A stretch of DNA of 64,000 nt from positions 1 through 64,000 of the forward strand of contig CAZICM010000035.1 in the NCBI GenBank assembly GCA_964537685.1, given 5' to 3'. The position numbers were made by a program, and so were the translations under genes. Source of the DNA: CAZICM01 sp964537685. GTDB taxonomy: Bacteria > Myxococcota_A > Polyangia > Polyangiales > Polyangiaceae. Of the stretch, positions 1 to 8,503 are shown piece after piece. Under the pieces are notes generated by a model that saw only the letters and a program-made list of their open reading frames with translations, was not told the origin of the DNA and made no database searches. Each line of letters starts with the position of its first letter. Position 1 is the first letter of the stretch.

Positions 1-235
1 GCCCATCCGGCGTCCACAGCGGCAATTGCCAAATATACTCACCGCTCGCCGAAACTGACCCAGCGCCCCCCAAATACTCAATCCCCGAACTCGATATCAC
101 CGTATCCGCCGGCAAAACCGGCCCGGGAATAGTTGGATTGACAACCGGCCCAGTATCAGCCCATGCAACCCGATGCCCCGCCGCCCAACACAAAACAAAA
201 ACAAAAAATATTAAAAACCTGAATGCGCGTTCCAT
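1..235 (-). CDS. RHS/TcdB-like secreted protein, N-terminal fragment (cut by left edge)
   Basis: An ATG at 235 opens a frame that runs off the left edge (78 codons visible). The first 26 residues are a basic start, a run of F/L/I/V residues and an Ala-containing cleavage region (VAWADT), so this looks like a secretory signal peptide. Residues about 50-78 read GIEYLGGAGSVSASGEY followed by WQLPLWTPDG. A Gly-Ser strand, then a Pro-containing PL-W-P-G turn, is the usual opening of SpvB/TcdB-type and RHS-repeat proteins. It starts 30 bp downstream of the M50 protease gene on the same strand, behind a GGGTGG-like ribosome site, so the two may be cotranscribed. The family assignment rests on this short N-terminus only; the rest of the gene lies outside the window. 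Confidence 0.5.
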   Translation of the reverse strand, partial: MERAFRFLIFFVFVLCWAAGHRVAWADTGPVVNPTIPGPVLPADTVISSSGIEYLGGAGSVSASGEYIWQLPLWTPDG

Positions 236-265
236 CCACCCAGGCTATTAGAGCGCGCGCGAGAA

Positions 266-1162
266 TTATACCTTCTTCGCCTCTCCCCCATCCTTGTCCA
301 CTTCGTCCTTTTGTTCCAGCTCCCGCTGCTCGTGCCGAAGCTGCCTCACCCGCTCCGCCTCCCTCGCCGATATTTCACGAACCCGGTTTAATAATGCTTC
401 CACATCCGGTGAGAGGGCAGGATCGATTTCATCCAATTCCGACAGCGCCTGCTCCTCTTTTAAGATGTCCGCCTCCCGAATATGTACCTCCCGAGGCACA
501 ACCAAATGCTTCGTTATCGGCGGCACACTCTTAGACGCTTTTCGCTTTTTTCTCCGGGACCACACCATCGGAATGAGCTTCCACGCTTCCACTCCATCCA
601 AGGGCGGCACCGGAATTAAATTAAGCGCCATCAACCATAAATTCACCGTCGTAAATACATAAAATAATTGAGCCCAAAACCCGCCCGGCGCCGGAGGACC
701 CCATATCAGCGATGCCCCAAATGCAAGCACCAGCCCTGCCGCCTGCGCCCATACCCCGCCCCAGGCAATCAGCGCCCGCGTGTACGCGCCCGCATCCCCC
801 GACCAGCGGCACAGCCCGCCCACCCCGTGAACATCAATGCTCTCAACCTCAAGTCCGCGCCGCCAAACCACAAAGGCGTGCCCCAGCTCATGCACCAATA
901 CCAGCAGCAAATAGCCAAGCCACAGCGCCGGTACGAATTCAAATCGCCCCGCCAAAACAGCGCATAGCGGCGTCGTCCAATGAAAGCGAACCGCGGCCCC
1001 GCGCAGCCGGAATACGGTGAGGTAACCCCTAGACCACAAGATGTTGATCGTTGATACCAGAGGATTTTTCTTAGAGCTACACGGAAAACCTGTGTAAATC
1101 GCGGCGTCCGTGTTTGGAAAAAAATAAAAAAACCAGGCGAAAATCAGTTGATGCAAAAACAC
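266..1162 (-). CDS. M50-family site-2-type membrane metalloprotease
   Basis: This is an integral membrane zinc protease of the site-2 protease (M50) type, which cleaves substrates within or near the membrane. The zinc motif HELGH lies inside a hydrophobic helix (LLVLVHELGHAF). The second M50 signature, NLIPVPPLDG, supplies the third zinc ligand (Asp) about 95 residues later. A charged tail of about 90 residues rich in E, R and K follows the last helix and is probably cytosolic. The start is uncertain. The longest frame begins at 1162, but its first 40 residues look untranslated; M50 proteins normally open with something like FRLRGAAVRFHW, and a TTG at 1039 would give that. The substrate cannot be read from sequence. 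Confidence 0.75.
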   Translation of the reverse strand: MFLHQLIFAWFFYFFPNTDAAIYTGFPCSSKKNPLVSTINILWSRGYLTVFRLRGAAVRFHWTTPLCAVLAGRFEFVPALWLGYLLLVLVHELGHAFVVWRRGLEVESIDVHGVGGLCRWSGDAGAYTRALIAWGGVWAQAAGLVLAFGASLIWGPPAPGGFWAQLFYVFTTVNLWLMALNLIPVPPLDGVEAWKLIPMVWSRRKKRKASKSVPPITKHLVVPREVHIREADILKEEQALSELDEIDPALSPDVEALLNRVREISAREAERVRQLRHEQRELEQKDEVDKDGGEAKKV

Positions 1163-1310
1163 GGGCGCGGATAGGTTGACCTAACAGAGCAACCCCTTTT
1201 AGCCTGCGAGCCTCGTCTTGCCGGAAAGAAGGCGAAATGCGTAGCGGGATTGTTGAGCCCTGCGCGGACATGTTGCTCTAAACCTTTCGGTGTTTCAGGC
1301 CGCCACTGCG

Positions 1311-2813
1311 ATGAGACAAACAAGTCATTTTACAAGCGGACACGTTCAATCCACGACCTCGTTTGGTGATGCCCTGCCGGTTTCAGGGTATCGCGCATTC
1401 AAAGCCATTCTTGGTGCGGCAGCGCTTGCGCTGAGTATGACGGCTGCTTCGCCGGCCGCGCGCGCCGATGATGAGGCGCAGGCCGAGGCGCTCATAAAAG
1501 AGGGCGTGAAGCTGCGGGATGCGGGCAAAGTGGATGAGGGATGTCCGAAAATCGAGCAGGCTTACAAGCTGGCACCGAATTCGGGGCGTCTGATGCATCT
1601 TGCGATTTGCCACGAAAAGCAGGGCAAAGTCGCCACGGCGTGGAACGAGTACATCGATGCCGAAGGTGAAGCGCGCAAGGAAGGCCGTTCAAAGGTCGAA
1701 GCGGATGCGAAGGCGTTCAGCAAAAAGCTCGAGGGCAAACTGCCCCGCGCAACGCTGAATGTGCCCGATGCCGTCGTCGTGGATGGCATGGAGATTTCGA
1801 TCGATGGCGTGGTCATCGAGAAATCGAATTGGAAGAAGCCGAGACCGCTGGATCCAGGCGAGCATAAAGTGCTGGTGACCGCGCCCGGCAAAAAGCCTGC
1901 GGAACAGGTCGTGAGCATGAAGCTCGGCGAAAAGAAGACGATTACAATCGCCGCGCTCGAGAAAGATCCCAATGCGGGCACACCCAATGCGGCGAATACA
2001 TCGCAGGGTTCGAATACGGGCGGAGCGGCGACGAGCGGCGGTTCTGTTTCCGTTGGAACAGGCGGATCAGGTCAAGACAAAAAGCCCGATGAAACCAAGC
2101 CCGAGGAGCCGGAGAAGCCCGCTGAAAGCATGAGAAAAGCGGGCCGCATCGTCGTCGAGGTCGGCGGCTTCGGCGGAATTATGGGCGGCTTGATTAGCGA
2201 GTCTCAGTTTACGGGGCTGAACTCGTACTTCTATGAAGTGACGCAGCCTTCAGGCGATCAGATTGTCGCTTGTACGACCAAAGAGGGCACCAACAATTGT
2301 TATGGCCTATTCGCGCCCTCATTTGGATTTATCGCGGGCGGCAAGGCATTTGTGGGCTATGCGCTTTCCGAAAGCATGCAGGCAGGTGTCCGGGTGTTCG
2401 CCGGGCCGCGTTTTGGAGGCGGACATTTAATTATGGGCGGCCCTTCATTTGCCCTTCGCCTTCAAGACAAGCCACTGTGGGTGGGCGGCTCGCTCATGCT
2501 TGGCTCGGCCCAGCAGCTCGCCAAGCTCAACGATATCGCCGGCGAAGTGCCTTCCGAGTATCAGAAGTACAACAACGACAAGAGCGTAGTGCGGGTCGAT
2601 CGACGCACGGATACGCCCGATGAAGACGTGGCCGGAGCCTTTGCGCTTACGCTCTCCGGGGATATTTCCTACATCCTGCTCGATCATCCCTCGACCAGCA
2701 TTTTCTCGGGCGCGCTGATGGTCAATGCCTCGCCGATGATCATCAAGAGCTTGATCAGCCTAGAGAGCATCGCCTTCGCGCTGCCGGTAGGCATTAGTTA
2801 TAAGTTTTATTGA
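1311..2813 (+). CDS. TPR-containing envelope protein with C-terminal beta-barrel-like region
   Basis: This 500-residue protein has no recognised enzymatic domain. A long n-region leads to a signal-type helix (AILGAAALALSM) ending ASPAARA-DDE. Two TPR-like helical repeats follow (EALIKEGVKL, GRLMHLAICHEKQGK), then a PEGA-like beta domain (DGVVIEKSNWKKPRPLDPGEHKV, seen as a carbohydrate- or wall-facing module in myxobacteria). Next comes a Gly/Ser/Thr linker with a KPDETKPEEPEKP stretch, and finally about 220 residues of alternating hydrophobic strands ending in SYKFY. An aromatic C-terminus fits outer-membrane beta-barrel insertion. ATG at 1311 was chosen over an in-frame GTG at 1290; neither has a strong ribosome site. 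This TPR-plus-barrel layout is common in Polyangia and uncharacterised. Confidence 0.6.
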   Translation: MRQTSHFTSGHVQSTTSFGDALPVSGYRAFKAILGAAALALSMTAASPAARADDEAQAEALIKEGVKLRDAGKVDEGCPKIEQAYKLAPNSGRLMHLAICHEKQGKVATAWNEYIDAEGEARKEGRSKVEADAKAFSKKLEGKLPRATLNVPDAVVVDGMEISIDGVVIEKSNWKKPRPLDPGEHKVLVTAPGKKPAEQVVSMKLGEKKTITIAALEKDPNAGTPNAANTSQGSNTGGAATSGGSVSVGTGGSGQDKKPDETKPEEPEKPAESMRKAGRIVVEVGGFGGIMGGLISESQFTGLNSYFYEVTQPSGDQIVACTTKEGTNNCYGLFAPSFGFIAGGKAFVGYALSESMQAGVRVFAGPRFGGGHLIMGGPSFALRLQDKPLWVGGSLMLGSAQQLAKLNDIAGEVPSEYQKYNNDKSVVRVDRRTDTPDEDVAGAFALTLSGDISYILLDHPSTSIFSGALMVNASPMIIKSLISLESIAFALPVGISYKFY

Positions 2814-2826
2814 TTGAAATAGATGC

Positions 2827-2848
2827 GGGGCGCGATTTCTCGCGCCCC
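2827..2848. terminator. GC-rich hairpin between convergent genes
   Basis: A perfect 8-bp inverted repeat, GGGGCGCG and CGCGCCCC, is separated by the six-base loop ATTTCT. It sits 13 bp after the stop of the plus-strand TPR gene and 22 bp after the stop of the minus-strand acyl-CoA dehydrogenase, the expected place for a bidirectional terminator. There is no clear T-tract on either side. Confidence 0.5.
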
Positions 2849-2870
2849 AATCGTTGTACTCCCCAACAAA

Positions 2871-4025
2871 CTATTCAGCGGCGCTGGGCAAAAAACCGGG
2901 CAGCGATGCATAGCGCTCGGTGTGATACAGCTCATCGCCGAACAGCTCATTCAGAATGCACATCCGCTTAAAATAAAGCCCGATATCGTGCTCATCGGTG
3001 ACGCCGATTCCGCCGTGCAACTGAATCGATTGCTGCGTCACATAACGCCCTCCAATGGCCAGTTGCACCTTTGCCGCGGACACGGCGCTCTTGCGTTCGG
3101 CCGCATCGGCGTCATTCACTTTGATGCCCGCCAAAACAGCCGTTCCCTTGCAGAGTTCCGTCTCGATAAACATATCGACGGCCCGGTGCTGCAGCGCCTG
3201 GAACGAACCGATCTTCACACCGAATTGCTCGCGCGTCCGAAGATAATCCGCCGTCATCGCAAGCACGGTCTTCATGATTCCAAGCCCTTCGGCGCAAGCC
3301 GCCGCGGCACCCACATCCATCGCTTCTGAAAGCGCCGCAAAGCCCGAACCTTCCGGGCCCAGCAAACAATCTTCATTCACCTCCGCTCCATCGAGCGTCA
3401 GCATCGCCGCCCGCTGACCATCCATCATTTTGACAGGCGTGATCGTCAATCCAGGTGTATTTTTGTCCAATGCAAACAAAGAAATGCCCTGTTCATCGCA
3501 ATCGGCGCCGGATGTCCTCGCGGAAACGACAAACACATCCGCCGCATGACCATTGAGCACCCAGCGCTTTTCACCAAACAAGCGAAAGCTCGAGCCTGAA
3601 CGTTCCGCGCGGGTTTTGACATCGGCCACATTAAAACGGCTTTGCGCCTCGCTGTAGGCCAGCGCGATCATCGATTCACCTGAGATCGCAGGCGTCAGAA
3701 AACGCGCATGCTGCTCTTCGCTGCCCGCCTTCAGAAGCGCCGTACCCGCAATATGCAAGGCGATCATCGGCTCGGGAACAAGCTGCGTTCCAAATTGCTC
3801 GAGGATAAGCGCCGTATCCATAAAGCTGCGGCCCAGCCCGCCCACCGATTCGGGGAACGACACCAAAAGCCATCCAAATTCGGCCATTTGCCGCCAAATA
3901 TCCTTGGAATAGCCCAAACTGTCCTCGCGCAGCGCCCGGAACCGGGTCACCGGCGAATTCTTTTTCACAAAGGCGATCACACTCTCGACCAGCAATTTTT
4001 GGTCATCATCCAAATCAAAATTCAT
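2871..4025 (-). CDS. pimD: PimD-like acyl-CoA dehydrogenase, small (probably non-catalytic) subunit
   Basis: This 384-residue acyl-CoA dehydrogenase-fold protein resembles the small subunit of pimeloyl-CoA dehydrogenase. It has the N-terminal helical domain, the mid beta region (FGEKRWVLNG) and the C-terminal helical domain with LHGGIGVTDEHDIG. By eye the catalytic glutamate is absent at both family positions: SEAMDVGAA replaces the ERT segment of the partner, and FKRMCIL replaces the Y-E/G-G-xx-x-IQ segment. Heteromeric acyl-CoA dehydrogenases of this kind keep one catalytic and one non-catalytic subunit. It follows the PimC-like gene by 13 bp on the same strand, so they form an operon. Context next to the benzoyl-CoA operon suggests beta-oxidation of pimelyl-CoA or a related dicarboxyl- or cyclohexane-carboxyl-CoA. 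The substrate is inferred. Confidence 0.7.
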   Translation of the reverse strand: MNFDLDDDQKLLVESVIAFVKKNSPVTRFRALREDSLGYSKDIWRQMAEFGWLLVSFPESVGGLGRSFMDTALILEQFGTQLVPEPMIALHIAGTALLKAGSEEQHARFLTPAISGESMIALAYSEAQSRFNVADVKTRAERSGSSFRLFGEKRWVLNGHAADVFVVSARTSGADCDEQGISLFALDKNTPGLTITPVKMMDGQRAAMLTLDGAEVNEDCLLGPEGSGFAALSEAMDVGAAAACAEGLGIMKTVLAMTADYLRTREQFGVKIGSFQALQHRAVDMFIETELCKGTAVLAGIKVNDADAAERKSAVSAAKVQLAIGGRYVTQQSIQLHGGIGVTDEHDIGLYFKRMCILNELFGDELYHTERYASLPGFLPSAAE

Positions 4026-4038
4026 GGCGCGGCCTCCC

Positions 4039-5217
4039 TCAGCCCAAGCCTAAAATCAGCTTGGCAATAATGTTTTTTTGAATCTCATTGCTTCCGCCGT
4101 AAATCGTCGCGGCGCGCAGATAATTGAACATCGACGGAGCCCATTGCTCATACGGAGGCACGATTCCCGGCTCGTTAAACCAGGTCAATGCATTGTGCCC
4201 CATCAGCTCCATCACCAATTCCGTGGCCTGCTGCAGAATCTCCGAGCCCCTAATCTTAAGAATCGACGACTCGGGCCCCGGCGCCTTTCCGAGCTGAGCG
4301 CCCGCGAGCGCTCGATAATTCGCCATCTGCAAACCTTTATGTTTTATCTCGAGCTGAGCAATTTTCGCCCGGATCAAAGGGTTTTCGATTAAAGGCTTTC
4401 CATTTTCATAAGTATTTACAGCAATACGCTTGGCTCTGCGCAGCACACGCGCCGATTGACCGACGGCGGCGATCAATGTTCGCTCATGACCGAGCAGCGC
4501 CTTGGCCAGCGTCCAGCCGCCATGCAGCGGCCCAACGAGATTCTCCTTGGGCACAACGACATTTTCAAAAAAGGTTTCGCAGAAAGCCGGCGTCCCGCCC
4601 GTTGTCAAAAAGGGCTTTACAATCACGCCCGGCGTCTTCATCTCAATGAGCAAAAAGCTGATGCCCGATTGTTTTTTCGCATTGGGATCGGTGCGCACCA
4701 GCGCGAAAATCCAATCGGCATATTGCGCATAGGTCGTCCATGTTTTTTGCCCATTCACAACAAAATGGCCTTGCCCGTCGTCTTCGGCGCGCGCCTTGAG
4801 CGAAGCCAAATCGCTGCCCGCATTGGGTTCGGAATAGCCCTGGCACCACACTTCTTCGCCGCTTAAAATCTTCGGCAAAAAGCGCTGTTTCTGAGCATCC
4901 GTGCCAAATTCAATCAACAGCGGCCCCACCATCGAAAGCCCAAAGGGCGACAGTTGAGGCGCTCCCGCGAGCTCCAGCTCTTCGCTCAAAATAAAACGGC
5001 TCGCCGCATCCAAACCCGGGCCTCCTACGGAAGCCGGCCAATGCGGAGCAACCCATCCCTTGCGATAAAGAATTTTATGCCACTCCATGATCTCGGACAT
5101 CTCAAAATGCCCATCGATCATGGCCTTCTCTCGAAGGTGAGGCGGCATTGCGCTTTCGATGAAAGCGCGAACCTCTGCTCGAAATGCAATGTGTTCGGGA
5201 CTAAACGATAGATCCAT
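4039..5217 (-). CDS. pimC: PimC-like acyl-CoA dehydrogenase, large catalytic subunit
   Basis: This 392-residue flavoprotein oxidises an acyl-CoA to the 2-enoyl-CoA and passes electrons to ETF. Family features are the flavin/substrate loop CQGYSEPNAGSD, NGQKTWTTYAQYADW, and the C-terminal TIYGGSNEIQKN, where Gly occupies the position used as catalytic Glu in medium-chain enzymes. A Glu near residue 245 in LLGHERTL matches the alternative catalytic position used by long-chain and isovaleryl types. The whole protein reads like the large subunit of pimeloyl-CoA dehydrogenase of Rhodopseudomonas. It is transcribed away from the had-bcr operon across a 226-bp gap and precedes the small subunit. A cyclohexane-carboxyl-CoA dehydrogenase role is a real alternative. 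Confidence 0.75.
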   Translation of the reverse strand: MDLSFSPEHIAFRAEVRAFIESAMPPHLREKAMIDGHFEMSEIMEWHKILYRKGWVAPHWPASVGGPGLDAASRFILSEELELAGAPQLSPFGLSMVGPLLIEFGTDAQKQRFLPKILSGEEVWCQGYSEPNAGSDLASLKARAEDDGQGHFVVNGQKTWTTYAQYADWIFALVRTDPNAKKQSGISFLLIEMKTPGVIVKPFLTTGGTPAFCETFFENVVVPKENLVGPLHGGWTLAKALLGHERTLIAAVGQSARVLRRAKRIAVNTYENGKPLIENPLIRAKIAQLEIKHKGLQMANYRALAGAQLGKAPGPESSILKIRGSEILQQATELVMELMGHNALTWFNEPGIVPPYEQWAPSMFNYLRAATIYGGSNEIQKNIIAKLILGLG

Positions 5218-5443
5218 GACGCAGCCCGGCTAATCGCCCCGCGCCCGTGAATCAAGAGGGATTCGCGACAGATTGCGTTATTTGAGAATGAGGTCCGGCG
5301 CAAAAGGTGCGCGGCACACGCATTATGTTCGCTTACCTAGGGGCACTTCGTTCGAATGCGCTGAAATAAGCAGTGAATACAAAAGCGGTACACTTGATGC
5401 ATGTTTTCGCCGCCCAAGCGAGCCCAAGCAAAAGGAAGCGGCG
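5218..5443. promoter_or_regulatory. Divergent promoter region between pimCD-like and had-bcr operons
   Basis: This 226-bp gap lies between two divergently read catabolic operons, so promoters and any benzoyl-CoA-responsive operator should be here. A frame open from 5273 adds 57 codons in front of the dehydrogenase. It lacks family similarity and the gene has a good start at 5444, so the stretch is treated as untranslated. I could not pick out a convincing -35/-10 pair or a long inverted repeat by eye. No regulator gene (BadR, BzdR or Rrf2 type) is found nearby. Confidence 0.4.
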
Positions 5444-6538
5444 ATGGCGGAAACAAGTGCGGGAGTGGCCGAAATAGCGGGGTGGCAAATGCTGAGCGTC
5501 GGAGCGCCGATGGTATTCAGCAAATGGCCGATTGAAAAAATCCCCTCCGGCCAAGTCTTGGTGCGTGTAGCGGGCTGCGGCGTATGCCACACCGATTTAA
5601 GCTATTTTTACGATGGAGTCCGCACCAGGCATTCGCTGCCATTGACGCTGGGCCATGAAATATCGGGGGTGGTTGAGCAGGCATCTGAAAATACACAAGA
5701 ATGGCTTGGAAAATCGGTTGTCGTGCCCGCGGTAATTCCCTGTGGCCAATGCGAAGTATGCAAAATTGGCCGGGGCTCGATATGCGCAACTCAAATTTTT
5801 CCCGGCAACGATGTGAACGGCGGGTTTGCGTCCCATGTTCTTGTTCCCGCACACGGCTTATGTCCGGTGGACACCGAAGCGCTCTCCAAGAGCGGCCTTG
5901 AATTGTGCGATTTAAGCGTGCTCGCCGATGCCGTGACGACGCCCTATCAAGCGGCGGTGCGGGCCAAATTGGAGCCGGGCGATGTGGCTATTTTTGTCGG
6001 CGTGGGCGGCGTGGGAAGCTTTGGCGTTCAAATCGCCGCGGCCATGGGCGCGAGCGTCATTGCATTGGATATCGATGATATTCGGCTTGCCCGGGCGCGC
6101 GAACATGGAGCGTCCCACGTCATCAATACATCCGGATTGGATTTAAAACAGATCCGCACCGGCGTCCGCAATTTTATCAAGGCCAATTCACTGCGGGAAA
6201 ACCGTTGGAAAATCTTTGAAACCTCGGGTCATCCGGCGGGTCAGACCACAGCATTTCAATTGCTCACGCATGGCTCGTTGCTCTCGGTTGTCGGCTACAC
6301 ACCCGAAGCAATCAATGTGAGGCTCAGCAATTTGATGGCATTTGATGCGGCGGCTCAGGGCACTTGGGGCTGCCTGCCCGAATTGTATCCCGACGCGCTG
6401 GCGATGGTGCTCGATGGCCGCATAAAAATAAAACCTTTTATCGAGAGGCGGCCGATGGCGCGCCTTCAAGAAACCTTTGAAGACTTGCATCACAAAAAAC
6501 TGAGCCAAAGGCCGGTGATGCTGCCTGATTTTCAATAG
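5444..6538 (+). CDS. had: 6-hydroxycyclohex-1-ene-1-carbonyl-CoA dehydrogenase (Had)
   Basis: This zinc-dependent alcohol dehydrogenase (364 residues) should oxidise 6-hydroxycyclohex-1-ene-1-carbonyl-CoA to the 6-oxo compound with NAD, the second step after ring reduction. Visible features are the catalytic zinc Cys48 in CGVCHTDL, His71-Glu72 in LGHEISG, four structural-zinc cysteines (100, 103, 106 and 114) and the Rossmann loop GVGGVGSFG. The start at 5444 follows AAGGAAG at good spacing and gives the family length of about 365. The specific substrate is inferred from the operon: it is followed by oah, dch and bcrCBAD, as in Thauera-type clusters although in a different order. Taken alone it could only be called a zinc alcohol dehydrogenase. 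Confidence 0.85.
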   Translation: MAETSAGVAEIAGWQMLSVGAPMVFSKWPIEKIPSGQVLVRVAGCGVCHTDLSYFYDGVRTRHSLPLTLGHEISGVVEQASENTQEWLGKSVVVPAVIPCGQCEVCKIGRGSICATQIFPGNDVNGGFASHVLVPAHGLCPVDTEALSKSGLELCDLSVLADAVTTPYQAAVRAKLEPGDVAIFVGVGGVGSFGVQIAAAMGASVIALDIDDIRLARAREHGASHVINTSGLDLKQIRTGVRNFIKANSLRENRWKIFETSGHPAGQTTAFQLLTHGSLLSVVGYTPEAINVRLSNLMAFDAAAQGTWGCLPELYPDALAMVLDGRIKIKPFIERRPMARLQETFEDLHHKKLSQRPVMLPDFQ

Positions 6539-6566
6539 GCGCCCGGGCGGCGCTGTAGGTGAAGAC

Positions 6567-7697
6567 ATGTCCACAAGCGATTCATTTGAATTCCATAATC
6601 ACGATTTGCTCGCCGGCGGGCCTCTGAGCGGACAGATCCGCTATGAACTCCGTCCCGTGAAATTGGCCGATGGCTCGATTGCCGAGGGCCTGTACAGCGC
6701 ATGGATTATTTTGGACAATCCATCGCAATTTAATTCCTATACGACCGAAATGGTCAAGGATGTGATTTTATCCTTTAGGCGCGCCTCAAATGCCCGCAAT
6801 GTCGTGGCGGTCGTGTTTACCGCAATGGGCGACAAAGCCTTCTGCAGCGGAGGCAATACCAAAGAATATGCTGAATATTACGCGGGGCGCCCCGATGAAT
6901 ACAGTCAATATATGCGCCTATTCAATGATATGGTCACGTCCATTCTCACCTGCGACAAGCCGGTCATATGCCGCGTCAATGGATTGAGGGTGGGAGGCGG
7001 CCAAGAAATTGGCATGGCCTGCGATTACACCATTGCGAGCGATTTAGCGAACTTTGGCCAAGCGGGCCCCAAGCACGGTTCTGCGCCGGATGGAGGCGCG
7101 ACCGACTTTCTGCCTCTCTTCGTGGGCGTTGAGGCGGCGATGGCGAGCTGCACGCTGTGCGAGCCTTGGACGGCTTATCAAGCGTATCGCCTGGGGCTGC
7201 TCACGGAAGTCGTTCCTGTGCTGAAGCTCGACGGTGAATTTATTCCCAATCCGATGGTAATTAACGATCGCTGGGTGGACAAGGGCCGCATTGTGTATGG
7301 GGAAATGAAAAAAGGCGAAGCCCTATCGGAAGCCAAAGCCCTGATGAAAAAAGCCTCGGTGGATTTTGCGCTCCTGGATGCGGCGGTCGAAAAAATGATT
7401 GCCGCCATGACAATGACCTTTCCTGGATGCCTTCAGAAAACAATTGAATCCATTAGAAAGCATAAATTATTGCATTGGGATCGCAACAAAGAGACCAACC
7501 GCGCCTGGCTTGCGCTGAACATGATGAACGAAGCCAATGCGGGATTCCGGGCATTCAATGAAGGCGATCGGGGCGATCGGGAAGTGGATTTCGTCGCGCT
7601 GCGCAGGCTTTTGTCGGAAGGCGTGAAATGGGGGCCTGAATTGATTGCCGCGATTATGCCGCGCTCGGCCAAGCAGCAGAAAAAGGAGCCGGCATGA
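6567..7697 (+). CDS. oah: 6-oxocyclohex-1-ene-1-carbonyl-CoA hydrolase (Oah)
   Basis: This 376-residue crotonase-fold enzyme should add water twice to 6-oxocyclohex-1-ene-1-carbonyl-CoA, opening the ring to 3-hydroxypimelyl-CoA. The length is typical of Oah and about 100 residues longer than ordinary enoyl-CoA hydratases. Crotonase oxyanion segments are present (CSGGNTKEYAEYYAGRP and CRVNGLRVGGGQEIGMACD), and the stretch FGQAGPKHGSAPDGGATDFL is characteristic of this subgroup. The start has an AGGTGAAG ribosome site 6 bp upstream. The gene overlaps dch by four bases (ATGA). Presence of this hydrolase, rather than the BadI ring-cleavage enzyme with BadK/BadH, marks the Thauera-type branch of the benzoyl-CoA pathway. 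Confidence 0.9.
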   Translation: MSTSDSFEFHNHDLLAGGPLSGQIRYELRPVKLADGSIAEGLYSAWIILDNPSQFNSYTTEMVKDVILSFRRASNARNVVAVVFTAMGDKAFCSGGNTKEYAEYYAGRPDEYSQYMRLFNDMVTSILTCDKPVICRVNGLRVGGGQEIGMACDYTIASDLANFGQAGPKHGSAPDGGATDFLPLFVGVEAAMASCTLCEPWTAYQAYRLGLLTEVVPVLKLDGEFIPNPMVINDRWVDKGRIVYGEMKKGEALSEAKALMKKASVDFALLDAAVEKMIAAMTMTFPGCLQKTIESIRKHKLLHWDRNKETNRAWLALNMMNEANAGFRAFNEGDRGDREVDFVALRRLLSEGVKWGPELIAAIMPRSAKQQKKEPA

Positions 7698-8503
7698 GCG
7701 CCGCTCCATCGAAAGTTATCGCGGAAACAAGGCGATCGGGATCTTTGCTGGTGCTGACGCTCAATGCGCCCAAGGCCAATATTTTGGATGCGGCGATGAT
7801 GGCGGGCATTGAAGAGGCGCTGCATCAGCATGAACAATCGCCTGCATTAAAAGGTATTTTATTTAAAGGCGCGGGCGATCATTTTTGCTTTGGCGCATCG
7901 GTGGAAGAACACCGCCCAGCCAACGCGGCGGCCATGCTCTCGCGCTTTCATGGCTTATTCCGAAGGCTTTCGGCGCTTGGCGTCCCGACGCTTGCGGCCG
8001 TGTCGGGACAATGCCTGGGAGGCGGATTGGAGCTGGCCTCGTATTGCACATGGATCTTCGCGCATCCGGCCGCGAAATTGGGGCAGCCTGAAATGAAACT
8101 GGCTGTATTTCCGCCGATGGCATCGGTTCTATTGCCATGGCGCATCGGCGGCGGCCGAGCGATGGATTTATGCATCAGCGGGCGAAGCGTCGATGCTCTA
8201 TATGCAAAACAGATTGGCCTTATTCATGAGATTGGCGACAATCCCGAAGCAATGGCCGAACAATTCTTTGCCGAATACCTTGAACCCTTGAGCGCGAGTT
8301 CGCTCAGGTTTGCGGAAAAGGCTGCGAGACATTCGCTCAGCGAGCGTTTTAAAGCCGATTTACCAGCCATTGAAGAGCTTTATCTCGACGGACTGATGCG
8401 AACGCCTGATGCTTGCGAAGGCATCGCAGCATTTCTTGAAAAGCGAAAACCCAATTACGGCGCCCCATCTCCTTCCCCCAAGGAAAGCACCGAGGCTACA
8501 TGA
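7694..8503 (+). CDS. dch: Cyclohexa-1,5-diene-1-carbonyl-CoA hydratase (Dch)
   Basis: This 269-residue crotonase-family hydratase should add water to the product of benzoyl-CoA reductase, cyclohexa-1,5-diene-1-carbonyl-CoA, giving the 6-hydroxy compound. Oxyanion-hole segments are visible as FCFGASVEEHRP and SGQCLGGGLELAS, followed by the substrate loop KLGQPEMKLAVFPP. The start codon overlaps the oah stop as ATGA, and the stop overlaps the bcrC start the same way, so the three genes are translationally coupled. The specific substrate is assigned from position between oah and bcrC; the fold alone supports only enoyl-CoA hydratase. Confidence 0.87.
   Translation: MSAAPSKVIAETRRSGSLLVLTLNAPKANILDAAMMAGIEEALHQHEQSPALKGILFKGAGDHFCFGASVEEHRPANAAAMLSRFHGLFRRLSALGVPTLAAVSGQCLGGGLELASYCTWIFAHPAAKLGQPEMKLAVFPPMASVLLPWRIGGGRAMDLCISGRSVDALYAKQIGLIHEIGDNPEAMAEQFFAEYLEPLSASSLRFAEKAARHSLSERFKADLPAIEELYLDGLMRTPDACEGIAAFLEKRKPNYGAPSPSPKESTEAT

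Noticed and set aside
2823..3329. 168-codon open frame on the plus strand
   Set aside because: It is antisense to the PimD-like gene, and its first codons run through the terminator hairpin.
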